Positions 49,032 through 58,884 are shown, counted from the first letter of the stretch. The stretch is DNA of 63,680 bases from an uncultured Pelagibacteraceae bacterium (GCA_902595745.1 CACJRE010000002.1:1-63680); one strand, 5' to 3'. Translations and numbers: made by a program. The notes: generated by a model not told the origin, from the letters alone.

Positions 49032-51062
49032 TTAATGCGTTTTAAAACCTAATTTTGACTTCATTTGTTTTGACCATTCAACAAGCAATCTGTCTGCTGT
49101 TAAACCAATAAATGCTACACATAAGCCTATTATCAAACCTTTTCCTCCATCACTGAATGAAAGAGCTCTAAAAATTTCTTGAGACAAATCAACAGTTCCA
49201 ATAAATCCAGCTATCATAACCATAAATAATGCAAACATTAGTGTTTGATTTGCTCCAAGTATTATTTCTGGAAATGCTAAAGGCATTTTTACTTTCCATA
49301 ATAATTGTCTTTCTGTACAACCAGAAGTAATAGATGCCTCTATGATTTGCTGAGGTACATTTCTTAAACCAAAAACAGTATACCTAATCATCGGTATTGA
49401 AGAGTATATAACAATTGCAAATATTGCTGAAACATCACTTATTTGAAATAGCATTATTGCTGGGAGCAGATAAATAAATGATGGGAATGTCTGGAAAATA
49501 TCACAAATATTTAAAACAATTTTTGTCCTACTTTCTTTTTTAGATGCCCAAATACCTAGAGGTATTCCAATCAGAGCACAAATCATTAATGATGCAAAAA
49601 CCATGTAAACTGTAATCATTGCTCTAACCCAATAACCAGACGAAGCTATAAAAAATACAAACAACATAACTGTTAAAGCTAATTTAATTTTACCAAGCCT
49701 CCACCCAATCGCTCCTACAAGTAATATTACTCCTGTCCATGGCATAGATTGAAATATAGATTTAAGAGGCATTAAAAAATATATTAACATCCAGTCTCTA
49801 AAAATTCCTAATGGCACAAACAATGACCTTGTAAATGATTTGATGCCATTATCTAAATATACAGATGCTGAAATAGTATACTCCTTAGGATATTCATTAA
49901 AAAATGGAAAAATAAAAACTAAAACAGTACAAATTATTATTGAAAAAATGCTTATAAATAAATACGGATGTCGATTAAAAATATTGCCCTCTCTTCTTTC
50001 GGGCTCTTTCAATGCTAAAGCTTGACTATATCTATCAAGCGTAATTGCAATCAAAACTACTGCAACACCTATCTCAAAAGCTTCACCTAATCTTAAACCT
50101 TGTAACCTAATTAATAAATCATGGCCAAGGCCTGGTTGACCAATAAATGCAGCAATAACAATCATCGCAAGACATTGCATGATTACTTGGTTTACACCTA
50201 GCATTATTGGAGATCTAGCCGCAGGAATCTCTACTTTGAATAACATTTGCCACTTTGTACAACCTGCCATAACTCCAGCCTCTTTTATTTCTTGAGATAT
50301 ATTTTGTAATCCTAAAATTGTTAATCTTGCCATAGGAGGAAAAGCAAATATTACTGTGGCTATTACTCCAGCTTTTGTTCCTATTCCAACAAATATAACT
50401 ACTAATATTAAATACGAAAAATGAGGAAGAGATTGTAAAATATTTAGCATTGGCCATAAAAAATTTGCAAATCTTTTTCTCTTTACTGCGAGTATACCTA
50501 AACATAGTCCAATTAACGCTGCTAATGGTGCTGAAACAGATATAGCTGCTAACGATTTCATGGACAGCTCCCAAATTCCTCGTTTACTAAATAAAATTAA
50601 ATAAGAAAAACATGCACCACCTAATAACGCTAGTCTCCAACCTCTTAAATAAAACCCTAAAATAATTGTAAGTGTTAAAATAAATATCCACGGTAAAGGT
50701 CCTACATCATAACTTGGAAAACCTTTGTGTAGTATTGCTTCTGTTAAATCTAAGAATTTATCAACATAGTTAGCAATGCCTCTCGTAAAATCTCTAAAGG
50801 TAAATAAACCAAATATTTCGTACTTTCTTAGAAACTGAATTAATGCATTTGTCCAATCTACAAACGGTATTAGTCCATCTATTGAACCACATCCGCCTAA
50901 GCAACTTTGAGGAGGTATGTAGGCCCAATGAGGTGTTTTAGATGAAATAGTGTAATTTGGAATAATATAACGCAATAGCCACAAAAAAACGAATGGCCCA
51001 AAAATAAAAAAAAATTTTCCTTTAATGATGTTTTTAATCTTGTTCATTTTTATCTTCAGCAA
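49032..51062 (-). CDS. Glycine betaine/proline-type ABC transporter permease, tandem fused
   Basis: 676 aa with two ProW-type permease modules, each with PxxAxxTxxGLxxxxxxxxEAxxxxGCTxxQxLxKVxxP. Confidence 0.9.
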   Translation of the reverse strand: MLKIKMNKIKNIIKGKFFFIFGPFVFLWLLRYIIPNYTISSKTPHWAYIPPQSCLGGCGSIDGLIPFVDWTNALIQFLRKYEIFGLFTFRDFTRGIANYVDKFLDLTEAILHKGFPSYDVGPLPWIFILTLTIILGFYLRGWRLALLGGACFSYLILFSKRGIWELSMKSLAAISVSAPLAALIGLCLGILAVKRKRFANFLWPMLNILQSLPHFSYLILVVIFVGIGTKAGVIATVIFAFPPMARLTILGLQNISQEIKEAGVMAGCTKWQMLFKVEIPAARSPIMLGVNQVIMQCLAMIVIAAFIGQPGLGHDLLIRLQGLRLGEAFEIGVAVVLIAITLDRYSQALALKEPERREGNIFNRHPYLFISIFSIIICTVLVFIFPFFNEYPKEYTISASVYLDNGIKSFTRSLFVPLGIFRDWMLIYFLMPLKSIFQSMPWTGVILLVGAIGWRLGKIKLALTVMLFVFFIASSGYWVRAMITVYMVFASLMICALIGIPLGIWASKKESRTKIVLNICDIFQTFPSFIYLLPAIMLFQISDVSAIFAIVIYSSIPMIRYTVFGLRNVPQQIIEASITSGCTERQLLWKVKMPLAFPEIILGANQTLMFALFMVMIAGFIGTVDLSQEIFRALSFSDGGKGLIIGLCVAFIGLTADRLLVEWSKQMKSKLGFKTH

Positions 51063-52068
51063 ATAAGGCTTTAATTAATTCTTTTTTACTTACTGAACCT
51101 ATGACTTCTTTATTTGCGTTAATGACAGAAAAAATGCTTTCTGACTTTAAAACCTTTGATGCAATTTTTTCGATTTTATCATTGTAATTAACAGTATTTT
51201 CATGAAGTTTTTTTTCCTTCTCATTCATAATATTTTCTGCATTTAATAATTTTGATCTTGGTATATCTTTTGTAAATTCTGCAACATAATCAGTAGCAGG
51301 TTTTGTTATCAATTCTTCAGGAGTACCTACTTGAACAATTAACCCCTCATACATTATTGCTATTCTGTCTGCTAATCTTATGGCCTCATCAAAATCATGA
51401 GTAATAAAAACGATTGTTTTTTTGAGCATACTCTGAAGTCTTAAAAACTCATTTTGCATTTCTTTTCTTATCAAAGGATCTAGTGCAGAAAATGGTTCAT
51501 CTAAAAACCACACATCTGGTTCCACAGCTAAAGATCTTGCAAGTCCAACTCTTTGTTGCTGACCACCAGAAAGTTCTCTTGGATAATATTTTTCTCGACC
51601 TTCTAAGCCTACTAATTTAATAACTTCTTTTGCTCTATTTTCTCTTTTTTCAACATCAATACCTTGCACCTCTAAAGGGAATGCAACATTTTGTAAAACT
51701 GTTCTATGAGGCAACAAAGCAAAATGTTGAAAGACCATTCCCATTTTGTGTCTTCTTATCTCAATTAATTCTTCATCACTGGTTTTTAATAAATCTTTAC
51801 CTTCAAAAAATACTTGTCCATCAGTAGGCTGTATAAGTTTTGACATACATCTTAACAATGTTGATTTACCCGATCCGCTTAATCCCATGATGACTAATAT
51901 TTCTCCAGTTTTTACATCGATTGATGCATCTCTAACCGCGGGTATGTACTTATTTAGTTTAAGCTGTTCTGTTGAAGGATTGTTATTATTTTCTTTTAAA
52001 AATTTTTCAGGATTTTCTCCGTATAACTTCCAAATATTTGAACAAGAAATTTTAATTTGTTTATTCAT
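51034..52068 (-). CDS. proV: Glycine betaine/proline ABC transporter ATP-binding protein (ProV/OpuAA-like)
   Basis: 'AVRDASIDVKTGEILVIMGLSGSGKSTLLRCMSKLIQPTDGQVFFEGKDL', 'SGGQQQRVGLARSLAVEPDVWFLDEPFSALDPLIRKEMQ'. Confidence 0.95.
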   Translation of the reverse strand: MNKQIKISCSNIWKLYGENPEKFLKENNNNPSTEQLKLNKYIPAVRDASIDVKTGEILVIMGLSGSGKSTLLRCMSKLIQPTDGQVFFEGKDLLKTSDEELIEIRRHKMGMVFQHFALLPHRTVLQNVAFPLEVQGIDVEKRENRAKEVIKLVGLEGREKYYPRELSGGQQQRVGLARSLAVEPDVWFLDEPFSALDPLIRKEMQNEFLRLQSMLKKTIVFITHDFDEAIRLADRIAIMYEGLIVQVGTPEELITKPATDYVAEFTKDIPRSKLLNAENIMNEKEKKLHENTVNYNDKIEKIASKVLKSESIFSVINANKEVIGSVSKKELIKALFAEDKNEQD

Positions 52069-52100
52069 TATTTTAATAATTAAAAAAACTTAACATAAAA

Positions 52101-52140
52101 TAAAAAAAAAACGAACCGACTAAAATTTAAGTCGGTTCGC
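52101..52140 (-). terminator. Rho-independent terminator downstream of proX, within the transporter operon
   Basis: CGAACCGACT (52112-52121) / AGTCGGTTCG (52130-52139) perfect 10-bp stem, U-tract from A-run 52102-52111 on minus transcript. Confidence 0.85.
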
Positions 52141-52161
52141 TTATATTTTGATCTTTTTAAA

Positions 52162-53106
52162 TTACTTAATCCAGTTGCTCCACTTAGATTTATGATCATC
52201 TAACCATTTTTGAGCAGCTGCAGATACCTCTAAACCATCGGTATCTTTGTAGTTAGCCATCTTGTCAATGTCTGGACCCGAAAAGTTCATTTTTTTTAAT
52301 AATTTGTATCCCGCTGGATGATTTTTTTTGAAATCAGCATTAACTGCTAATTTTAAATAACCGCTAGCTGGATTTCCACAGTCATAAAGTGCGTTTTTAT
52401 TAATTCCCCAAGCAGGGTCCTTTGTACAAGCAGGATCATGCTTTGGAAATTCAACAAATTTACCTGGGTATTTAGCACCTATAAAATTTGGAGACCAGTT
52501 AAATACTACAACAGCTTTTCCTTGTGCAACACCAGCATCCAATTCTGCCCATATTGCATCAGCTGAACCTGCATTTTTAACCATAAAGTTCATGCCTAAT
52601 GCTTCAACTTTTTCAGCATCATGCTTTAACCAATCAACTGGACCACCGATAAATACTCCTTTACCGCCTGAGTCAGCTCTAGCAAATTTATCACTGCACT
52701 TATCTAACGCTTTCCAATCAGGTAAACCAGGACATAATTTTTCAACATGATTTGGATACCACCAGTCCTCTCTAGTTACTGCATCATGAGTTAGAATTTC
52801 CTCAATTCCACCACCTGCTTTTGCTTTGTCATAAGATGCACCAAATGCACCTTCCCAAATCTCGTGTACCAAATCTATGTCTCCATCTGCCATAGCTTGG
52901 TAAACGGCTTGAGAATCCATGTTGATGTACTCAACTTTTTCACCAACCATTTTTAATAATTCACCAACCACTTCTGCACCTACTAGTTGACTTGACCAGT
53001 TATGAGTTGGGATTTTTACTACTCCACTTTTATCCGCATTTGCACTACTTAAAGTAAAAGCAAATGTTAATACTAAAGCGGAAAATAATGATGTTATTTT
53101 TTTCAT
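52162..53106 (-). CDS. proX: Glycine betaine/proline ABC transporter substrate-binding protein (ProX/OpuAC-like)
   Basis: Start trimmed from 53175 to ATG at 53106 (MKKITSLFSALVLTFAFTLSSANA signal peptide, AGAGGGG SD upstream); 'HNWSSQLVGAEVVGELLKMVGEKVEYINMDSQAVYQAMADGDIDLVHEIWEGA'. Confidence 0.93.
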   Translation of the reverse strand: MKKITSLFSALVLTFAFTLSSANADKSGVVKIPTHNWSSQLVGAEVVGELLKMVGEKVEYINMDSQAVYQAMADGDIDLVHEIWEGAFGASYDKAKAGGGIEEILTHDAVTREDWWYPNHVEKLCPGLPDWKALDKCSDKFARADSGGKGVFIGGPVDWLKHDAEKVEALGMNFMVKNAGSADAIWAELDAGVAQGKAVVVFNWSPNFIGAKYPGKFVEFPKHDPACTKDPAWGINKNALYDCGNPASGYLKLAVNADFKKNHPAGYKLLKKMNFSGPDIDKMANYKDTDGLEVSAAAQKWLDDHKSKWSNWIK

Positions 53107-53146
53107 ATATACCCCTCTATATATTATTGATATGTTTAATGATGAA

Positions 53147-53175
53147 AGTATGATCCTATTTAAACTTATAGTCAA
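53147..53175 (-). promoter_or_regulatory. Sigma70-type promoter for proX
   Basis: Minus strand TTGACT (53170-53175), 17-nt spacer, CATACT (53147-53152), 41 nt upstream of the trimmed proX start. Confidence 0.55.
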
Positions 53176-53224
53176 CTCGTTTTGATTATAATAAAGTTAT
53201 ATAAATTATATATATTTTGTTGAA

Positions 53225-55552
53225 ATGTTAGGAACTAGTAACGAAATACGAAATCCAGGCTTAAGAGCTTTACCACCAGGAGTTGAAAGATATTTTGTTA
53301 AAGGTGGTGGTTTATCTGTAATAGAGGTGTTCCCAGAAGACAAAATTGAAATAATCAATGATGATGGAAAACAAATTTCTGAAATTATAGTTTTTAATTC
53401 AAGTGGTAAACCTGACTTATCAATTTTAAACCTTAAAGAAAATGCTAATGCTGATTTTTCTAAAAGAGCGATCGCAAAAGATGAAAAAATTTCAAATATA
53501 TTCAAAAAAAGAAACTTAGATCTTCAAAAAGCTAAGTCGGCAATTATTTTTGATGAAGACTGTTTGATGGGGGATAAAATAACTCTTTCATCAAAAGATA
53601 AATGTTTTGTTCTAATTGCTGCACCTGGTGATCCATTAAATGTTCATGAACAAAACCCACCAACTGACTTAACTGTATTTATTTATAGGGCAAAATTTTC
53701 AGAGACAGATGAGCAATTTATTTTACCAGATCCTTTAAGTGATCCAATAGTTGAACAACTTGTAAAAAGACGTACCGCTGAAACTTATGAGGTAAAAGCA
53801 GGTGAATATATTCAAATTATTGATACAGGTGGAAGACAATGTTCTGATTTTTTAGCTTTTGATACTCATAAATTAAATGATGGTATTGAAAGTATAATAG
53901 ATGATAAAGCAACTAGAACCTTTATGGGTAGTGCTTATCCAGGCCCAGGCCTATTTTCAAAATTTTATGATGGTGATCATGAAGCAATGGTTGAGGTGGT
54001 AAGAGATACTGTTGGACGACATGATACTTTCAATTTAGCATGTACATCTAAATACTATGAAGATCTTGGTTATATGGGGCACATCAATTGCACTGATAAC
54101 TTTAATAAAGGATTGGAAAAATACGATATTAATGCTCGAAAAAGTTGGTCGGCGATAAATCTTTTTTTTAATACGGCAATTGATGCAAATAATGTTGCAA
54201 CCTTTGATGAACCTTGGTCTAGACCTGGAGACTATGTTTTGTTTAGAGCTTTAAAGGATTTAACATGCGTGTCCTCTGCTTGCCCATGTGATGTGGATGC
54301 TGCGAATGGCTGGAACCCTACAGATATATTTGTTAGAACTTATGGAAAAAATAACAAATATTCAAAAGCAATTGCATTTAGAATGAAAACAGACGCTGAA
54401 CCAAAATTAACTCAAGAAACAGGTTTTCATAAAAAAACATCAGAACTAACAAGAAATTTTGTAGAATATAAAGGCTATTGGTTAGCAAATAATTTTACTA
54501 ATTCAGGTACCATAAAAGAATACAACGCGTGTAGAGAAAGCGCGATAGCAACTGATCTTTCTCCTCTAAGAAAATTTGAAATATTAGGTCCTGATGCTGA
54601 AAATTTAATGCAATATACTTTAACTAGAAATGTTAAAAAATTATCTGTAGGTCAAGTTGTCTACACAGCGATGTGTTATGAAAATGGATGTATGTTAGAT
54701 GATGGTACTTTATTTAAATTTGGCCAAGATAATTTTAGATGGATTGGTGGAGACGAGTACAGTGGAGAATGGTTAAAAGAACAAGCTAAAAAAAAGAATT
54801 ATAAAGTTTGGATAAAATCAGCAACAGATCATATTCACAATATTGCTGTTCAAGGTCCAAACAGCAGAAAGATTTTAGAAAAATTTATTTGGACTGCCCC
54901 TATCCAGCCTTTAATTACTGAACTTGAATGGTTTAGATTTAATATTGCACGTATTGATCATGAAACTGGAACTCCAATTGTAATTTCAAGAACAGGTTAT
55001 ACAGGAGAACTTGGGTATGAAATTTGGTGTCATCCAAAAGATGCTAATGAAGTTTGGGATAAGGTTTGGGAAGCTGGAAAAGAATTTGACATCACCCCTT
55101 TAGGATTAGAAGCTTTGGATATGGTGCGTATTGAAGCTGGTTTAATTTTTTATGGCTATGAATTTGATGATCAAACTGATCCTTTTGAAGCTGGTATTGG
55201 TTTTACCGTACCTCTTAAAACTAAAGAAGATGATTTTATTGGCAAAGAAGAATTAATTAAAAGAAAAGCAAACCCACAAAAAAAATTAGTTGGCCTTGAA
55301 CTTGTAGGTCACGAACCAGCTATTCATGGAGATTGTGTGCATGTTGGACGAGCACAAATTGGAGTAATAACAAGTGGAATGTTATCACCTAAGCTTGGTA
55401 AAAATATTGCTTTATGTAGAATAGATGTCAAATATTCAGAGATTGGAACTGAAGTTGAAGTTGGAAAATTAGATGGGCACCAAAAAAGAATTGGTGCAAA
55501 AGTTATCGCGTTTCCATTCTATGATCCAACAAAATCTAGAGTTAGAGCTTAA
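53225..55552 (+). CDS. DUF1989 (urea carboxylase-associated/carboxyguanidine deiminase-like) fused to GcvT-type aminomethyltransferase
   Basis: 775 aa: N-terminal 'DTGGRQCSDFLAFDTH', 'GHINCTDNFNKGLEKYDI', 'DLTCVSSACPCDVDAANGWNPTDI'; C-terminal 'FEILGPDAENLMQYTLTRN', 'ISRTGYTGELGYEIWC'. Confidence 0.85.
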   Translation: MLGTSNEIRNPGLRALPPGVERYFVKGGGLSVIEVFPEDKIEIINDDGKQISEIIVFNSSGKPDLSILNLKENANADFSKRAIAKDEKISNIFKKRNLDLQKAKSAIIFDEDCLMGDKITLSSKDKCFVLIAAPGDPLNVHEQNPPTDLTVFIYRAKFSETDEQFILPDPLSDPIVEQLVKRRTAETYEVKAGEYIQIIDTGGRQCSDFLAFDTHKLNDGIESIIDDKATRTFMGSAYPGPGLFSKFYDGDHEAMVEVVRDTVGRHDTFNLACTSKYYEDLGYMGHINCTDNFNKGLEKYDINARKSWSAINLFFNTAIDANNVATFDEPWSRPGDYVLFRALKDLTCVSSACPCDVDAANGWNPTDIFVRTYGKNNKYSKAIAFRMKTDAEPKLTQETGFHKKTSELTRNFVEYKGYWLANNFTNSGTIKEYNACRESAIATDLSPLRKFEILGPDAENLMQYTLTRNVKKLSVGQVVYTAMCYENGCMLDDGTLFKFGQDNFRWIGGDEYSGEWLKEQAKKKNYKVWIKSATDHIHNIAVQGPNSRKILEKFIWTAPIQPLITELEWFRFNIARIDHETGTPIVISRTGYTGELGYEIWCHPKDANEVWDKVWEAGKEFDITPLGLEALDMVRIEAGLIFYGYEFDDQTDPFEAGIGFTVPLKTKEDDFIGKEELIKRKANPQKKLVGLELVGHEPAIHGDCVHVGRAQIGVITSGMLSPKLGKNIALCRIDVKYSEIGTEVEVGKLDGHQKRIGAKVIAFPFYDPTKSRVRA

Positions 55553-55558
55553 ACTATA

Positions 55559-55909
55559 ATGCCAAAAGATAAGAAAACTCTTTTAAATTTTTGGGAAGAT
55601 CAAATGAGACAGTCCCATACCTCTAGTAATTATTTTTTTCGAAAGTCACCTTCTCACTATCACATGATGTTATTAGTAATGTCAGCCTATAAAGAAGGAA
55701 CGAAATTATCAGTTGAAGAATTAAAAACAAAATTATTTAAAACTTCAAGACCGAAATCTGCATTAATAATCACTGAAGCCTGTGAAAAAGGATTCTTTCG
55801 TCTTGAAAAAACTTCAACCGATCAAAGAATTAAAAATATAATGCCAAGTGAATCATTCATTAATGAATTTAATGAGTATTTAACAACGCTTAAAAACATA
55901 AGTTATTAG
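55559..55909 (+). CDS. Small protein, possible winged-helix regulator
   Basis: 116 aa; 'LLVMSAYKEGTKLSVEELKTKLFKTSRPKSALIITEACEKGFFRLEKTSTDQRIKNIMPSESF' resembles MarR/wHTH with wing. Confidence 0.5.
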   Translation: MPKDKKTLLNFWEDQMRQSHTSSNYFFRKSPSHYHMMLLVMSAYKEGTKLSVEELKTKLFKTSRPKSALIITEACEKGFFRLEKTSTDQRIKNIMPSESFINEFNEYLTTLKNISY

Positions 55910-56012
55910 CCAATTATTTATTTAAATTAATAAAGCATATATTTTTTATATATAAATTTTAGTTCTATAAAAAATTATATTAATTAGTGTTTGCAAAAAA
56001 TAGTGTTTTCAT

Positions 56013-57341
56013 ATGACAACATTACCTTCAAAAGCAAAAGTAGTTATTATTGGTGGTGGTATTCATGGTTTGAGTACTGCTTGGAAACTTTCAGAAACAT
56101 ATAAAAATCCTGGCGATATTGTAGTCCTTGAGAAAAAAGATACTGCAGCTGGAGCAAGTGGTATTGCATGTGGAGTGGTTAGAAATAATTATTTTCAACC
56201 AGCTATGAGAGAATTAATGGCTCATTCTGTTTCAGTTTGGGAAAGTGATCCAAAAGCATTTAAATACAATGCTGTAGGATATTTACAAATTTCACCAGAG
56301 GTTATGCATGAAGATGTTGCAACTATTTATGAACAGCAAAAAGCAATAGGTTACGATTCAGAATTTATAGAAGGTGAAAAAGATTGCATGAATTATATGA
56401 AGGGGATGTTTGATGACTGGCAAGCGCAAGGCATTACATCAGTACTTCATGAAAAAAAAGGTGGTTACGCTTTTAATAAAGATTCTATTAAAGCACTTGA
56501 AAACAAATCTACATCTAACGGTGTTCAAGTGATGAAAGGTGTTAAAGTTACAGGTTTTAAAAGAGGAAGTAACAGTAAGGCTGTAACAGGAGTTGAAACA
56601 GATAAAGGTACCATTGAGTGTGAACAAGTAGTGATTGGTGCTGGACCTTGGGCTAGAGATTTTTGGAATATGTTAGAGCTTCCAAAGACTGCAAACATTA
56701 AAGGTAAAGATGGTAAGATGCACGAAACTGATATGTGGACATATTGGATGCTTCAAGAGGGAGTAATTGGTGTTGATGCAGATTTTCTAAAAATGAATAA
56801 TGGACAACAACCTCCTGTGATTCACGTTGACTCAACCGCTCCATTGTATTCAGACAAAACAAAAAAATTAATCACTGATAAAATTTGGGGAATTTATTAT
56901 AAACCTGACATTGAAGGTCTTGGTGTACAAGGAGGAACTTCTCCTTATATAGTTGATAAACATTTTGATAAAGTAAATGTAGATCCGTACGGAATTGAGT
57001 CTCCAGAATATCAAACCACTGAAGCATTTAATGATATGTGGTGTTCAGCTTTAGCTCATTGCCAAAAAAGATTTGAAGGTAAATCGGATCTTTACAGAAA
57101 AGGACCATCAGGTGGTTTAGGATGTATGACACCAGACTCGTTTCCAATCTTTGATAGATTTTTAGAAAACGTTTATATGATTGCAGATGCTAATCACGGT
57201 TATAAAATGATTGGTGTAGGTGAGCTAGTTGCAAAAGAAATTCTTGGTAGTGAGAGTGATTTATTGAAACCGTTTAGATTCAACCGTTACGAGAAAGGTG
57301 AACTTCACCCTACATCGAACAGTCCATTCCCTTGGAGTTAA
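56013..57341 (+). CDS. FAD-dependent oxidoreductase (sarcosine oxidase beta/DAO family)
   Basis: 'AKVVIIGGGIHGLSTAWKLSETYKNPGDIVVLEKKDTAAGASGIACGVVRNNYF', 'PDSFPIFDRFLENVYMIADANHGYKMIGVGELVA'. Confidence 0.9.
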   Translation: MTTLPSKAKVVIIGGGIHGLSTAWKLSETYKNPGDIVVLEKKDTAAGASGIACGVVRNNYFQPAMRELMAHSVSVWESDPKAFKYNAVGYLQISPEVMHEDVATIYEQQKAIGYDSEFIEGEKDCMNYMKGMFDDWQAQGITSVLHEKKGGYAFNKDSIKALENKSTSNGVQVMKGVKVTGFKRGSNSKAVTGVETDKGTIECEQVVIGAGPWARDFWNMLELPKTANIKGKDGKMHETDMWTYWMLQEGVIGVDADFLKMNNGQQPPVIHVDSTAPLYSDKTKKLITDKIWGIYYKPDIEGLGVQGGTSPYIVDKHFDKVNVDPYGIESPEYQTTEAFNDMWCSALAHCQKRFEGKSDLYRKGPSGGLGCMTPDSFPIFDRFLENVYMIADANHGYKMIGVGELVAKEILGSESDLLKPFRFNRYEKGELHPTSNSPFPWS

Positions 57342-57414
57342 ACTCTAAGGCTAGACACGAATAAAGATTTCAACTACCTTTGAATAAATTATAATTCATT
57401 GAGGGGTGAAATAA

Positions 57415-58884
57415 ATGACTGATCTAGAAAAACACGTTAACCAACCTGGTAGAGCTAAACTTGTAAAACAAGTAAGAGCTAAAATTAATGAACTAGGTAT
57501 CGAGTATATTTTTTTTCAATTCATATCTGTCACAGGTAGAGTTGTTGGAAAAGGAATCCCGACTGATCATTGGGAAAGAACATGTGAAAAAGGTTTCCAA
57601 TTAGTATACGGAGCAACAGCAAACTTATTTACAGATCGTCATGGAAATTATATTGGCTATGGTCCTGAAGCAAAAGAATTAGTTGGGATTCCAGATCCAG
57701 AAACATTTTGCCAACTTCCTTGGGATAAAAAAGTAGCAAGAGTGTTTGTTACTTGTTTTAGAAATAGAGAAGAAAGAGAAAATCCAGGGGCACATTTAAC
57801 TTCTGATTGTAGAGGAAATTTAAGAATTCATGCACAAGAATTTAAGAAAAAACATGGGTATCAATTAAGAGTTGGAACTGAGCCAGAAATGATGTGGCTA
57901 ACAAAAAATGAAGATGGCACCCCTACTGGAAAAGGTTTTTCTAAACCGTATTGTTATCACATAGATCAATTTGAGTCTTTAAGACCAGTGTTCATGCAAG
58001 TTATGAAATACGCAAGAGCAATGGGTCTTGATATGATTCAAGGAGATCATGAAGATGCGCCAGGACAGTTAGAATTAAACTGGACGTATGATGATGTTTT
58101 AAGAAATGCAGATAGACTTTCAACTTACAGACAAATTTGTGCTCAAGTTGCAAGAGAGTTTAATCTGATTGCTTGTTTTATGACAAAACCATTTATGGGA
58201 GTATCTGCAAGTGGATGTCATACGAACATGTCTTTATGGTCAGGTGGAAAAGATAAACTAAATAAATTAGGACATAAATCTTTACCGGCTATGGATGAAG
58301 TGTTTACTTATGTTGAAGGTGGAAAAAATACTTTTATGCCAGATACTAAAGATATTCAATTACCAGGTAAAGTTGGTTTAAAAGCAATTGGTGGTGTTAT
58401 GAAACACCTTGGAGCTTTAACTGCAATTGGATCTTCAACAGTAAACTCTTATAGAAGATTATGGGATCAAGGTTTTTGGGCACCTGTTTATGCTGACTGG
58501 GGATACCAAAATAGAACTTGTGGATTAAGAGTATCAGCTCCGGGTAGATTTGAGTACCGATCAGTTGACTCAATGCACAATCCATATTTGATGGGATCTG
58601 GATTATTAAAATGTTTTGATGATGGAATATCAAACAACATTGATCCAGGAAAACCAGAGTCTAGAAGTATGTACGAAGCTCAAGCAGCTGGAAAAGAAGT
58701 TAAAAAATTACCTTTAAGTCTTGGTCAAGCACTTGATCGTTTAGCTGAAGATGAAGTAATTAAATCAGCTATGCCAGATGAAATGTATAAAGTATTTCAT
58801 TGGTATAAAAATGATGAGTGGGAGAGATTTTTAGGTGCAACAACTCAATGGGATCTGGATACTTATCTCGATTGTCTACCGTAG
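57415..58884 (+). CDS. Glutamine synthetase family protein; candidate gamma-glutamylmethylamide synthetase (GmaS/GlnT-like)
   Basis: 489 aa GS fold: 'RVGTEPEMMWL', 'GDHEDAPGQLELNW', 'FMTKPFMGVSASGCHTNMSLW', 'RRLWDQGFWAPVYADWGYQNRTCGLRVSAPGRFEYRSVDSMHNPYLMGSGLLK'; followed by GlxBCD-type genes. Confidence 0.85.
   Translation: MTDLEKHVNQPGRAKLVKQVRAKINELGIEYIFFQFISVTGRVVGKGIPTDHWERTCEKGFQLVYGATANLFTDRHGNYIGYGPEAKELVGIPDPETFCQLPWDKKVARVFVTCFRNREERENPGAHLTSDCRGNLRIHAQEFKKKHGYQLRVGTEPEMMWLTKNEDGTPTGKGFSKPYCYHIDQFESLRPVFMQVMKYARAMGLDMIQGDHEDAPGQLELNWTYDDVLRNADRLSTYRQICAQVAREFNLIACFMTKPFMGVSASGCHTNMSLWSGGKDKLNKLGHKSLPAMDEVFTYVEGGKNTFMPDTKDIQLPGKVGLKAIGGVMKHLGALTAIGSSTVNSYRRLWDQGFWAPVYADWGYQNRTCGLRVSAPGRFEYRSVDSMHNPYLMGSGLLKCFDDGISNNIDPGKPESRSMYEAQAAGKEVKKLPLSLGQALDRLAEDEVIKSAMPDEMYKVFHWYKNDEWERFLGATTQWDLDTYLDCLP

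Noticed and set aside
50215-50574. 119-aa ORF inside the ABC permease gene
   Set aside because: Same-strand alternative frame within a gene with clear permease motifs
53107-53175. 23-aa N-terminal extension of ProX in the ORF track
   Set aside because: Spans the probable promoter; a good SD and signal peptide start at 53106
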